From the NCBI GenBank assembly GCA_025531455.1, contig JAMYHL010000069.1:248001-312000 (forward strand): a stretch of 64,000 nucleotides of DNA, read 5' to 3'. This document shows positions 46,124 to 58,686 of this stretch, piece after piece; the stretch's first letter is position 1, and every line of letters begins with the position of its first letter. A model generated the notes under the pieces. The model had not been told where the DNA came from, did not search any database, and saw only the letters and a list, made by a program, of their open reading frames with translations. The position numbers and the translations under genes were made by a program. This stretch comes from Apiotrichum sp. Y4204. Taxonomy: Eukaryota > Basidiomycota > Tremellomycetes > Trichosporonales > Trichosporonaceae.

Positions 46124-46761
46124 GTCCAGATTGCGCCCCTGGTGTGATTCCGTCTCATCTTGCACAGCCAAAACCCATATCCATACTCCCCAAAACGCGA
46201 TGACCGCGACCTTCCCACCACCGCATACACATACATTCGCGGTCCGCCGCCTGTACCATACCCGCTACATGCGATACCATGACTGTTGAAGCGCGGCTGC
46301 CCTGATGGATGCATGGCGGAATGATTGCACGCCGTCCAGGATTGCCCTCGCATTGCTGCTATACAGTCAGGAAGGCGGTGTCGGCGTTGGAGGCGTTGTT
46401 TGGCGCGAAGGCAGCGGAAGGCGGTCAGGCAGGGGTGTGTGGTTGTGAGAGGGCCTTTGGAATGTTGTGATGCTTTGTGGAACTCCTGTGAACTTTCCGA
46501 GTCATCAGTATGCCCAAACGGCCAGCTAGCGAAGGACAAGACAATGGCATTCCACGGATGATCTGAGGCGAAACGAAGTCGTCTTGTGCGAGACTCGCGT
46601 CGACGCGCGCTGAAAGCATTCTTAGCGCGTCCTGAGATCGGTGCCAATGCGGGTCAGATCCGTTTCCAACTGTCAGTCATGGTGGTAGCACCGCGTGATC
46701 ATTAGTAAATCTCCTGCCGTCTTCTCTACCGTGGCCACCAATTTCTATCGTCGTACATCCA
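46124..46761. other. Convergent intergenic region PUS1 / PEX19
   Basis: This 638-nt stretch must contain both 3' UTRs. I see no coding frame, repeat or RNA gene. Confidence 0.45.
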
Positions 46762-48108
46762 CTACATGATCGTGCACCCCTCGTCACCACCAAGCGCTCC
46801 GAGGTCCTAAAAACGTCAGCAACAACTCAGATTTTCGCAACTCACAAGACCCTCGGGCAGCTCGCCCATAATCTCGCTCGGCGGCCCGCCGAGATCCTGC
46901 ATCTCGCCAACGAGGCGCGCCACCTCCTTGCCGTCCACGTCGTCCGAGTAGTTTTTGCGCTTGAACACCGCCAGGATCTGCTGCACCAGCCCGTGCTGCT
47001 GCCGATACTTGTCCAGATCCGCGGCGCTCACGCCTGCGGGCGGGTTTGCGAGGTAGTCCGGGTACTGTTGTCAGCTGAGAGTACGTTCCTGGTCGTTGAG
47101 AAAACAGTGGCTGGCGGGCAGTGGAACGTGGTGGCAAGCTGGATGAGAGGCGGCCATCATCACCGGCTCCCACGCCGCCGCCACCTGCTGCACCCACACA
47201 CCAACCCAGCATTCCCGCCATCCGGACTCACCTTGGCCGCCAGCTCTGTCATCGGCTCCTCAAGCACCTCCTTGCTCATGAGCTGCGCCATCATGCCGTC
47301 GAGGAGGCCGCCGAGGTCGTCGTCGTCGTCGCCGAGCCCGTCGAGCGCCGACGGGTCCTCGCTCAGCTGCTTGAGCAGCGCGGCCAGGTCGCCAGGCATG
47401 TCCGCACCGGCAGCCGCACCCGCGCCGCCCTTGTTGATCGACTCCATCGTCTTGCGGATCGTCTCGTCAAAGCTCGCGTTCGGCGCCGCGCGCCCCTTGG
47501 TCGACGGGCCGGGACCAGGCGACGGCGTCTTGCCCGCTGCTCCCCCCGTCTTGCCCTCCATGCCGAGCGCCTCCATACCCTCGCCCGAGAGCATCATCTC
47601 CACCGCGCGCTGGAACGCCTTCTCCTCCTCCTCGCTGCTCAGCCCCGGCTCCGAATCCTTCGCACCAGCCTTCGCCGTCGCGCCCTTGGCGTCGGGCATG
47701 GGCCCCGGCGGGTGCTCGGCCGCAAGCGAGCGCAATAGCGACTCCATGCCCTCGATCAGCGACGCCTGGAACTCGTCGTCATCTACGTTTCCCGCTGCCG
47801 GATCGGATTCGCTCGCAGCAGCAGCAGCGGCCGGCGGCAACGGTGCCGCCGCGCTCGAGCTCGGGCCCGCGTCCGGCTGCGACCGTTTGCCAAGGTTCCC
47901 TGCGGGCTTGTTGAACGAGTCGAGCACGTCTGGGTGATTAGAGCCTGGCAGTTTGTGGTTTTATTTGTTTATGCATACCGTCAAGGTCGTCGAGGTCGTC
48001 GTCGTCGTCATCCTCGACGGCGGGGCTGCGGTAGTTGGAGGGCTTGGGCGGCGACGGGTTGGACCCGCTCGCCGCGGCGTTGTCCTTGCCGCCAGGTGGT
48101 GCGACCAT
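46762..48108 (-). CDS. PEX19: Peroxisomal membrane protein receptor Pex19 with CaaX box
   Basis: This farnesylated cytosolic chaperone delivers peroxisomal membrane proteins to Pex3. Complement of 46762-46806, 46846-47064, 47232-47929 and 47979-48108 gives 363 aa, phases closing. The N-terminus has a Pex3-binding-like acidic helix (DDLDDLDDVLDSF). The core contains FQASLIEGMESLLRSL, FQRAVEMMLSGEGMEALG and FDETIRKTMESI. The C-terminal domain shows VLEEPMTELAAKYPDYL, KYRQQHGLVQQILAVF, NYSDD and PPSEIMGELPEGL, all typical of Pex19. The last 45-nt exon encodes DLGALGGDEGCTIM, ending in the prenylation motif CTIM (human Pex19 ends CLIM). If the last intron were retained, the protein would instead end CENLSCC. 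Confidence 0.95.
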
Positions 48109-50765
48109 GCTGTGAAAGTGTGGTGGTGTGAGAGCGTGAGAGGTGTGTGTGGGGGCGCTGCTGTTGTTGCCGGCCCAGAAGTGACAACAGACTGATGTGA
48201 AGAGATGATGATAAGGATTGAGATACAAAAGACCCGAGTCGAACGCGCGGTCGAGCACCAACCACTCGACACGGTTATTCCGTACCGGCCAAGTGGGGAT
48301 ATCAGCTGAAAGGGTGCCAATTCCGGCCGGCCGAGGCCGATCAACAACACGACAAAAAGTGCCACAAAGGGAGACAGGAAAGTAAATCCCGAGGCATGCA
48401 GGCCATGCGGCCATCGTGCGCGCAATGTGCATGCAATGTGTGTCATGCGGGGCACTTAATGGCCACCTTACTTTACGTAAAACAATCACATCGTCACCAA
48501 CCAGCTACTGCTGATCCCGATCGACGCATGTGCATATGTGCACAGTTCACGAAAATCACGGATGCTTATCATCGATCGTCTAGCCTCTGACATGATCGTC
48601 CTCGACACGCCAAGTGTGCTCAAAAGTCGCCCCGCGCGAGGCGGCACGCCGCACGCGCTGCAGGCTGCTCGGAGGAAGATAAGCATTGCATGTGAGATCT
48701 GCAGATCTGCAGAGGACTGTGCTCAAGCTCGAAACCTGTTTTGCGCCCCATGACGCGGATCCCTCCTGGCCTCTGGTGTGAATGGTCAGGACCTGGTTCA
48801 TACTCTGCTACTAGAGTGAAGTGATCTACCAGAGTGCTCCCTCGCAAAGTTGCTAAAGTTGGGGGTGTGGTGCCTAGAATCCGCCGCGTGCAGATCAACC
48901 CACATCACATCTCCGTACTCCCGTGGCATGTCTACGCTTAACTCTCCCTCTCCCGCGTTCTTATCTCCTATGTGCAAGTTTGTCTTGTTCCCATAAACAT
49001 AATGTCGCCCGTGACCGAGAAGGATCTCGACAGCCGGTCATCTCTTGTCAGTGGAAATGAGCCAACCGCATTGCGCGGTATGTCTCTGGATCTTCGTATC
49101 AATGCGATTTGTGAGGGCTTGCACAAATAACGGCACCGATGTTGTTAACATATGCAGGGCGTATTAGCTCTTTAGGATTCTCTGCCTAGTTGCATAAACA
49201 TGCATGGGAGCCGAGACGGCTGCGAACAAGGAGAATTACCCTTTTTCCAGGCACGCTCACCCTTTTGCTTCCTGGCCGTGGACGGTCAAGGCACGGTATT
49301 TGTGAGAGAGGTACGCGCTTTCACCGGGGGTAATGGCCAGGCCGGCCAGTCCTCTCATCTCCGAGCTCAGAGAGATCTCTGCGCGCAGCGAGTAGCTCTC
49401 ATGGTCAAAAAGGTACAGCCAAGAACCCCAAATGGGCACATCATGACCGGGATGACAGCACGGCACGCGGTACGCAATCACACATGAGCACAGTCTATGC
49501 AGCACACAGGATCTGGGGGCAGCATGCGGCATCGTCGTCCGCATGATGTGGTTGTGAATTCCATGTCTTAATTGTGTTGTTATTTCCCATTCATTCAGAG
49601 ATGATCAGAGAATCAGAGGTTGTCACTGGGGTGTGTGCATTGAGGTCGTGCTGTTGCGCCGCGCTGTTGAAAAGCGAGCAGATCTAGCATGCCAAAAACT
49701 AGACTATAGGTCGGGGCGTGTTAGAAGCTAGAATGGTAGTTTATTGTGGCGTTGATGCAGTCCCTGTTCGCCGCGCCTCGCGCCTTGGGCCATGCGCCTC
49801 TGAAAACAGGTCGCGCGCTGTTACTTTCCCTTTACGTGTGGTGTCGTGCCTGTTTGGCCAAAAGAGGGCGACTAGCAGACAGGCGAGAGAGCAGAAGTGG
49901 TGACGAGAGGATGCTGAGAAGACTTGCCCCCCGTCTCCAGCGTTCTCCCCCAGCCACTGTAACCACTCCCCCTTGTCCCCCTTCTCCCTCTTTCCTTTCT
50001 TCTCCCCGTTGCTGCTCATTGCTCATTGCAGTGCCATCATCCAGCCGCCGTTCGTCGCCGTCGACAACGAAAGAGAAAGTTGTCTCCACGACCACTTCCA
50101 AGAGACACACACACACATTCTACACGACGCAAACAACACACAGCCTCCGGGTCGCCCTTCTGTGCTTCTAACGACACAAACATCACGACAACTTACACAC
50201 ACCACGCGCACTCGCTCGTTCAAGTTGAAATCGGAGAACTTCCCGCCCCTCAACCCCCCTGCCCCCCCTGCTTCGCCCCTTATACAACCTCTCCTCTCCC
50301 TGTTTGTAACCCAAAGTACCCAAACGAACCCAACGAACCCCCACGAGAGACACCCTTTTCGGATTTCTGCAAACGGCTTGCTCGGTTCTGGTCCGTGCCC
50401 GTGGGACTTCATTCCTGGTGAACAAGTACTACTACTCCCAGACAGCGGGCAAAGCGGGAACACAGCAAGAGCAGTAGTGCCAGTGGCCACCAGCATCCAT
50501 ACCACTCGCACCCTCACCATCACGATTCTCACCGACTCATCGTTGCACATGTCTTTTGCATCATCCACCCTTTAACGACCTTATCCTTTTCTTTCCTTTC
50601 CTCTTCTTTTCCTTCCGTCCTCGCCATCCTCCTTCTCCGCCGCGCCCCCTTTCATCCTCTTCGACTCCACCACCACACTCGTTTGCACCTATTCACTTCG
50701 CCCGCGGGGCGTTCTCCGCTCCATTCTTCGACCTCTTCATCTCGCGTTCGCATACCGCTCCCGTC
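48109..50765. other. Intergenic region between divergent PEX19 and RAX2
   Basis: The region from 48109 to about 49700 has no recognised genes apart from one doubtful spliced mini-frame (49002-49189). From about 49920 to 50765 the + strand is pyrimidine-rich with CACACACA and TTCC runs, the probable RAX2 leader. The RAX2 frame stays open upstream to 50556 but that part is leader-like. Confidence 0.45.
49002..49189 (+). other. Doubtful spliced mini-ORF of 35 codons
   Basis: An ATG in a clean context (AACATAATGTCG) opens MSPVTEKDLDSRSSLVSG. A GTATGT donor at 49078 and an acceptor preceded by TTAAC (TATGCAG ending 49157) join it in phase to a second exon ending RISSLGFSA at 49189. It could be a small peptide gene or the decayed 5' end of a larger gene; no homology is recognised. 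Confidence 0.2.
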
Positions 50766-53700
50766 ATGCGACGCAATCCCCCAATACGCCACTTGGGGGC
50801 TTTTGCTGCCGCAACCGCCCTCCTCCCCGCGATAATGGCGTCTTCCACTCCCGCGCCGGCCGACCTCCCCGCCGTTGACTTTGGCCGCATGGGCTCTGTC
50901 GGCCTCGGCGGAGCGTTTGCTGGCCTCGACTGGCACACCGCGCAGTCGCCGTTTGACGCCAGCTCAAACACGACAACCACTTTCTCCCAAAATGGTGATT
51001 CATTGATCATTCGTAACGCAGATGGCTCTGTCACGGTACTGGGGACAACGAACGACGGCGGTCACATCAACTCGCTGTGCATGTCGAGCGGCACGCTGTA
51101 CGTCGGCGGCGAGTTCTCTTCAATGGCGTCCGTCAACTCGGCCAACTTTATCGCGTACTCTGTCGACGAGAAGAAGTTTGTCGCGCTGGGAAATGGATTG
51201 TCAGGGCCAGTTGAAACTGTCTTTTGCGACGACGCGCACAGCGAGGTGTGGGCTGGAGGGTTGTTCAACCCGCCAACAGGAGCAGGAGGCAACGTTGCGT
51301 GCTGGTCAACACAGTCATCATCGTTTACCGCAGTGCCCTTCGGCGGCCTCAACGGGCGTGTCGACGTGATTTCCTCGAGCACAAACGGCAGCAGCCTCTA
51401 TTTTGGAGGCGAGTTCTCCACCCGTTTTGCAGACAGCCGAAACACGTCTGCCTTCCGCTCCTTAGCTTCGCTTCCCATCGCCCCTCCAAACACGGCAACA
51501 ACAGGGAATTCTGGGTACCTCACCCCGTTTACCGTTCCCGCTGCCGCTTCTCAGTATGGCGGCCTGAGCGTCGTCGCTGGCCCAGCTTCCGACAACCACG
51601 AGCACAACAACGCGGATCGTCTCCTGTGTCCAGGTGCTGGGACATGGTATGCGCGCGACAAGAGTCCAGCACAGGTCCAGGTCCTCTCCAACACGTTCCT
51701 ATCCGTGGCCGGAGTGCGCATCGCCAACGGCCGCCTCGACGGACGTGCCGCGACAGAGTTCACCTTGACGACTTTGCCAGACAACACAGTGCGCAAGCTC
51801 AAGTTCTCCAACGACGGCAAAGACGAGAGCTGCAACCCGCACTGCACCCTCTCAACGGCGGACAATGTCTGGGCACAGGACTATCTCTTCGAGGACGGCC
51901 TCATCAGCATCACGGGAATACAGCTTTCGCTCGAGGGATGGGATGGTGCCGGTTCGGCTCTCAACTACATCCAGCTGCTGTCGGACGGCGCGTATGCTTC
52001 ATACGTGCAGTCGAACAATGAGGGTGTTTGTGGAAAGTCAAACAGCAGTGTCAATGCCGTCGGCAACTGGGTGAACAAAACGGCTCCATCCAACATATCC
52101 GGCACTGAGATGGGTTTCATGATGGCCACTGTCCCAGTCGACCAGAAGCATGACACCGCCTTGACACTCTACCCTTACGTCGGCTCGGCCGGGATTTACA
52201 ACATGTTCCTCGTCATTCCGGGGTGCGCCAACCTTGGGGACTGTGACAGCCGCACGACTGTGGATGTCTCTGTTTTCCCTCAGCAGGGCGGCAACCCCTG
52301 GATCACGACGGTCGATCAGCGCGTACAGGTCGATACTACAGTCCTGCTCTACTCTGGCCTTGTCGACGCGTCGTCACCGCAGTTCAACCCGACAATCAAT
52401 GTCTCGCTTCCCCCCAATCCCCTGCCCGTTGGCACGGACAACTATGTCGTCGTCGCGAGCGGTGTTCAGATGACTCTCACTGGTCTGTCTGATGGTTCCC
52501 AATCGCCTTGGAATCCTCCCGGAACACCATCCGGTACCAACACCATTGGGCCCTCAACGACGAATGGGGGAACCGAGACCAATGCCCCGGCCGGCTCGAG
52601 CCAGGGGACGCCGCCAGGATCTTCGGGTCCCTCGCAAACGGGATCTGCGGCTCCTGGCTCGAGCACCGCCGGGTCCCCTTCAGGGGGCGTGGCGGGTACA
52701 TCCACATCAACGACCAACCCATCCTCAGCAAACCCTTCGTCCGCCACTCCGTCATCCACTTCGTCCACCATTCCCTCTCTTCCCTCGTCCTACATACGCT
52801 CAGCTTTCGGTGTGTACGAGTGGGCGCGGACTGTCGCCAATGTCAATGCCGCTACAGACGCGCTCGCCAACACCACCGAAACCGTCATTTCCGAGCTTGG
52901 CTTCAGCTTCGAAATTGCTCGCAACGCTTCCTCTGCCAAGGACTTCAAAATTGTCTCGATTGCTGCCGCCAATGATACTGTCTATGTTGGTGGAAAGTTT
53001 GCTCTCGCAAACTCGTACTCGAATGTGGTATCCACAAGCCACACTATCGGCGCCGACTCGCTGGCCAGCGGCGGACTGGATGGGGTTGTCAACGCCGCAG
53101 CCGCGGCCGGCAACAGCATCTACTTTGGCGGGGAGTTCACCAAGACCGTCAAGGTTAGCGTGCAAGTCAACTATCTAGCCAAGTGGGACCCGACCTCCAA
53201 GTCGTGGTCCGGTGTGGCGGGTGGTGTTGATGGCCCTGTCGATTCGCTCACGACTGTCGGCGAGAAGCTCCTGGTTACCGGAAGGTTCACAAGTGTTGTA
53301 TCCGCGGACGGTGTCTCTGCCCCGACTGGCGGCTACGCCATATTCGACACAGCCAAGGGCGAGTGGTCGCCTTCAGGAGTCCTTTTCGGAACGGGTGCGG
53401 CAGCTGCCGCCGGCGAGGACGACGCCACCTATCTCGCCGGCCGCTTCCTCGGCTCATCGCGCAACGCCGTCCCCGGCGTCGCCTCGCTCGTCATGAAGGA
53501 CGGCAAGGCGGCCATCGAGACCATACAGGGAACCAGCTTCTCCAACAAGGGCTCAGCCTCTACTACATCCACTCCTTCGCGCCGCGCCCTCCCCCTCGGC
53601 TGGCTCGGCAACCTCCGTCGCGCGTTCCATGTCGCCCGCGCCGACCCTGCTCCTGTGCCTCCGACTACGGACGAGGCCCCCGCGACTCTTGCAGGCACCT

Positions 53701-55322
53701 ACTGGACTAATTCGTCTGCTGAGGGCAAGCCCAAGGTTACCATCATAGGTGGAAACTTCACCAGCAGCAACAACATTGCTGGTCTTGCGTTCCAGCATGA
53801 GAAGACCCCTATGACAGGACCAACCCCTCCCGTCAATGGCGTTGTCCGTGCCCTCTACGTTCTTGAGGACACGCTCTTCGTGGGCGGCGCCAACCTCAAT
53901 GTCCCAAATGTTGGAACTGGCATTCTCGCATACGACCTCCGTGGCGGCAAGTGGGCCGGCGGCTACTCCCTCGCTGGCAAAAGTGGTGATGTTGTTGTCC
54001 ACGCTATCGGACGCCAAGGGGACAGCGACGTCCTCGTTGCTGCCGGTAACTTTGCCTCGACCAACGATGGAAACTTCGCCTGTGCTGCCGTCTGTGTTTG
54101 GAACAACGGGAGGAAGCAGTGGTCACAGCCTGGCCAGAATGCCACCATTTCCGGCGGCGAGGTCCGTGCCATCGACTTTGGAGGCCCTCAGCTCGACACC
54201 CTTGTTGCTGGCGGCTCGTTCGTCCTCGGTGGCAAGAACGTGTACGCCGCTCAATACCACTTTGGCTCGAACAGCTGGAGTGAGATGGACGGCCTGCCCG
54301 GTCCTGTCCTGTCTCTCGCCATCAACGACAAGAACATGTCGAACATCTTCGCCGCCGGTGTCGACGCCTCGAACTCGCAGCCATACCTCCAGCGCTGGGA
54401 CGGCCAGTCCTGGACTGCCCAGCACTCGGACGCTCTCTCGCGCGGCACGGTCATTCAGCAGCTCGCCTTTGTTCCTCTCAAGACGCCCCACGACGCCAAC
54501 GGTGTGATTGAGAACAACCGCATGCTCATGGCCAGCGGCGACATTAACCTCGGATCTGGCAACGTTTCGTCGGCCCTGTACGACGGCAACAAGTGGCACC
54601 CCTACCTTGTCGGTTCGACCTCAAAGGGCAAGATAGGCAGCATCTCGTCCCTCTTCTGGTCTGACCGCCACTTTTCCTTCGACATCAGGAAGTACCTTGC
54701 ACGCGGCCTCGTCGTGCTAGTCGCCATTGCGATCGCCACGGGCCTCATTCTGATACTCATTCTTCTAATTCTTCTCGGCGCCTTCTGTCTCCGCCGACGC
54801 GAACGCAAGCAACGTCCTCTGCAGCACTACGACGACAAGGGCAGCGAAGTGTCATCGACCCACCAGCTGATCCACGACTCTGTGCAGACCGCGCTCGAAC
54901 GGTCCCTCATGCAACCCGCCCCCGGGCACCATCACGGCGCGGGCGAGGCCGCCGGCGTCGCCGGCATCGGAGCTGCAGGCCTCGGAGCTGCGGGCTACAT
55001 GGGCCGCAACTCGACCGACTCGCAGTACCACGACGCCGATGACGAGTTCGTCGCCACCGGTGCCGGGCCATTCGAAGACAACTCGTCTGACGAGGGCCGC
55101 GAGACGATGATGCGGTACGACTTTTTCGGGCCGGATCTCCAGCCCGGAGAATTACCCATGCGCGCCGGACAGCGCGTCATTGTCCTCGACGACGAGCAGA
55201 GCGACGAGTGGTGGTACTGCCGCGACCCCGAGACGGGCCGCGAGGGCGTGGTGCCGAGCAGTGAGTGTGATGAAGTAAACCCCAGAGACAGAAACTGACA
55301 CTACACAGCGTATGTATTGTAA
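50766..55322 (+). CDS. RAX2: Rax2-like polarity protein with C-terminal SH3 domain
   Basis: This type I membrane protein of the Rax2 family marks cell-division and polarity sites. Exons 50766-55260 and 55309-55322 encode 1502 aa. It starts with a hydrophobic signal segment (HLGAFAAATALLPAIMASS). A long extracellular part follows, built of repeated kelch-like blades with the family motif LYVGGEFSS / IYFGGEFT / VYVGGKF / LFVGGANL, and many N-x-S/T sites. A Ser/Thr/Pro/Gly-rich linker lies at about 580-680. One membrane helix (about 1312-1337, LVVLVAIAIATGLILILILL) precedes a basic stop-transfer RRRERKQR. The cytosolic tail ends in an SH3 domain (about 1448-1502): MRYDFFGPDLQPGELPMRAG, DEWWYCRD, GREGVVPSTYVL. 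Its final PSTYV comes from the 14-nt last exon. The start at 50766 is chosen for the signal segment; the frame is open further upstream. Confidence 0.9.
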
Positions 55323-55708
55323 TACCCTTCATGGACACTATACTGGAACGAGATACCCTTCCCCCTCTCCATCTCTCACCCCTCTCCCCCTCCCATTCTC
55401 TGTTAACGACCCGACACGGTTGGTCACGGTTCGCCCTAGACGCTTCCCGCCATACCCGTGCCTCTCACTGGTATCCACTGGTATAATTTTTCTAGACGTT
55501 GTGATTAAATAGGTACACCCTGCGATATGCAATTATTTATTTATGAACCGTGCTGGCGCAGTGCTGGCGTAGCGCTGGCGGCAGCGCTGGCGCAGCTGTT
55601 GGGCAGGTGGAGACAATGTTTGCTCTCGATGGTGTTGCAGTGAATCGCACACATGCAGACTCGGCTCGATCCCTGAAACAATAACATAACCACTCTAAGA
55701 TCTACACA
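55323..55708. other. Convergent intergenic region RAX2 / UTP21
   Basis: This holds 3' flanks only. A short tandem repeat GCTGGCGCAGTGCTGGCGTA... (units of about 10-12 nt, GCGCTGGCG) lies at about 55551-55590. No coding frame is present. Confidence 0.5.
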
Positions 55709-58686
55709 TCAGCTGCGGAGGAAGGACAGCGTGCCAAGGGAATACGAGATGAGCTCTGTGAGGCGCGCGCTCTCGCGCCGCTGCTCCTTCTCGAGGCGCT
55801 GCAGTGCCTCTCGGAGCTCGGCATTGGCAATGAGGACGTCGGCGTGGATAGACAGGAACACGGCCATGAACGCCTGCACGGCCTCAAAGTCGCGATGGCT
55901 GCGCAGGCGGCCAGTGAGGGCCGCGAGGAATGCGCCGAGGTGGTCGAGGCTCACGAGCGAGCGGATCTCGAGGTCGGCCGCCGACGGCGACAGCGCCTTC
56001 ATGTACTCGAAAAAGGCGGCATAGTCTCCGTCCTCGTCTTCACGGGCAAGGCGGCGCGTAAAGTCGCTCTCGAGGAAGGTTGCGCTCGGTGCGAGGCGCG
56101 CGCTCATCGGGTCGTCGGTGCGCGCGGCGGCTGCGACGTCGAAACGCGGCTCGACGCCCGCGACGGTCGGGAGGAAGAAGGGGGCCGCTTCGGGCGCCTT
56201 GGGCGGCTCCTTTGGCTTGTTGCGCGCCTTGATCGTCTCGAGGTTCAGGAGCGTCTGCCACCGTGATCGCGGGAGGAGGGAGAGAGTGAGCAGTCCCTCA
56301 CTGAGCTGGTCGGGCGTCGTGTAGATGTCCGTGTACTCTGGTGCGCCGACGGCCTCGAGGCCCTCGAGGGTCTCGTCATCGACGCCCTGCACTGTCGGGA
56401 GGGCGATTTCCGGCACGTCGTCGTCCTCTGGGATGTGGCGGAGTGCGACTTCCGAAAACTGCGCCTTGTTCGCCCACAGATGCACGCCGAGAGAGTCGAC
56501 GTGCGACGTGGCGAGAAAGTCGCCTGTCGGGGAGAAGGTGAGGCTCGTCGCGGTGGACGGGGTGCGGAACGCGTCGACCAGCCGTCCGGTCGGGATGTCG
56601 TATGTCCTGATCGTCGCGTCGAGCGAGGTCGCGATAAGCCAGCGCGAATCGGGGGAGAAGGCCGTGTCGAGGATCCGGCCGCGGAATCCGCGCAGCTCAC
56701 GCACGACTCGCCGCGTCTCAATGTCAACGATACGCACGACGAGATCGTCGCAGATGGCAGCGAGCAGGCCGCTGTCGCGCTGCAGATCAATGGCGGTAAT
56801 GGAGCTGTCGAGCTCGAGCTCGTGCACCCGCTCTGTGGTGTGGAAGTCGAAGAACTACTGTCAGTCGCGCTCTCAGCGGTGCTTCTAGTTGCCACTCACG
56901 TAAAGCTTGCCCTCGAGAGTGCTCGCAATGACCGTCGAGTTGAGTGCATCCGTCGCGAGACCAGTCACAGCCTGGATGCTCTTCTTTACGCTCTTGGTCT
57001 TGGCCTTCTTCGGCTTGCTGTTGGCAATAATCTTGGGCTTGCTGTTCCCCAGTGCCGGCCCGCTGAGTGCGAATCGCTTGCGCTCCTTGCCCGACTGCAT
57101 GTTCCACATGCCAATCTCGCCCGTGGACGAGCCCGCAAGACCAAAGTTGCCGCAATGCGTAACGCAGACAGCCTGCACCGCACCCCCGTCCTCCATGTCA
57201 AATGCCCAGTCGCCCATCCGCTTCCCCTGCACGCGCCATGTGCGCGCAGATGAGTCCTCCGCGTGCGCAGTCAGCACGTCGTCCCAGTCCTTTGCGCGCG
57301 TGGACGACGACGAGAGCGCCATGATCGGCTGGTTCTTGAGATTGTCCACCGTGATCCCCAGACCGATCGCCTTCTTCATCAGTGAACCCTGCGACAGCTC
57401 ATGGCTGCGCGAGTCGCGCACGACACTCGTGTACCGCAACGCACGATCGCGGCCCGTAGTCAGAATCTGCTTGCCGTCCTCGCCGTAGTAGCGAACCAGA
57501 GTCGGCGGCGCGTGGTGGCCTGTCCTGAACTTGAGCAGCCGGGGAGCAGACGTCGGCGAGTCGAAGAGCCATTGCTGAGGGTTAACTTTACTGCACTTTA
57601 CAGCCCGGTACTCACCTTCACGCTGTTGTCCGCACTGGAGGAGATCAGGAGGGGCTGGCCCTGCACCCACTCGAGGCCAGTGACTCCCTGCTCGTGGGCT
57701 GTCCGTGTAATGTGGATCACAGTTCCGCCCTTGCTGAGATCCCACATGGCAATAGCACCTGCGGATGACGACGACGCAAGAACCGCAGGGCCATCCATGC
57801 GGAACGAGAGACCCGTGATGGAGCCCTCATCCATCCTCATCTGCATGACGCACTCGTCCGACGAAATGTCGAGAACGCGGATCGTGCCGTCAAGGTATCC
57901 AATACCAACCACGTCAAGCGCGGGGGACTGAACAAGGATAGTGACCGGAGAAGGAGACGCGGGGGTAGGGCTCGGGAACGTGTAGATGAGGGAGCTGGGA
58001 TTAGTGCCTATCTGTCTTGTACAACCTACCCAGTACGGATGTTCCAGAGCTGCAACTCGCCTTCCCGGCTTCCAACAAGAACCTTGTTGAGGTACGTTGC
58101 GGGGTGCATAAGACAGGTGGCAGTGAATGACCCGTGGAACGTAATCTCGTTGTCGAGCTCGCCGGAGGCCATGTTCCAGATGAACATGCCGGTACCGTCG
58201 TGCTTGAGGGAGATGATCTGTTCGCCGAAGATGAGGAGCTTGCCGAGCGCCGAGCCGTCGGGCGACTCGTAGATGAGAGTCTCCTTTCCACGAACATACT
58301 TGATCACACGAGGACCAGCCGCAGCAAACACCTCCGTTCCAGTCTGCGCCAGACTTGTGATCGTCGCGCCCGCGTCGGGTCCTGGGTCGTTAGCAAACGA
58401 CACCAAAGTCTCCAGTCAACTTACCAGCAAAGAGCAGCGTCATGCGCTCAGCATCCCACATGAGCCATGACCGCCCGACGCTCGACACAATGTGAACTGT
58501 GGGCTTGGCGAGCGCTCCCTTGGGCGTGTGCACGAACATGGAGAACGGGACGTCGTCCGAGACGTACCCGAGAGCACGGAACGGGGCGAACAGGCGGCTC
58601 TGGGGGAGCGGCGCCGGCGCCGCCGGCGCGGCAACGGCCTCTTCGCGTGCTGCGCTCTTTGTGCGCTTTTGTGGTCGAGGGGCCAT
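55709..58686 (-). CDS. UTP21: SSU processome WD40 protein Utp21/WDR36
   Basis: This U3 snoRNP/SSU-processome subunit is needed for 18S rRNA maturation in the nucleolus. Complement of 55709-56854, 56900-57574, 57616-57994, 58030-58381 and 58425-58686 gives 937 aa, almost exactly the yeast Utp21 length. The basic head (MAPRPQKRTKSAA) and FRALGYVSDDVPF are typical. Tandem WD repeats follow, including GKLLIFGEQIISL, GTGMFIWNM, LQLWNIRTG, GTIRVLDISSDE and VLASSSSAGAIAMWDL. The family region GHHAPPTLVRYYGEDGKQIL and SRSHELSQG precede the second propeller (SRTWRVQGKRMGDW, IGMWNMQSGKERKRF). The C-terminal Utp21 domain covers RSRWQTLLNLETIKARNKPKEP to SHRDFEAVQAFMAVFLSIHAD. The gene is divergent from the RWD gene over 266 nt. 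Confidence 0.95.

Noticed and set aside
50556..50765. Upstream start for RAX2 at 50556
   Set aside because: The extra 70 residues come from CT-rich leader sequence and would bury the signal segment that begins at 50766.
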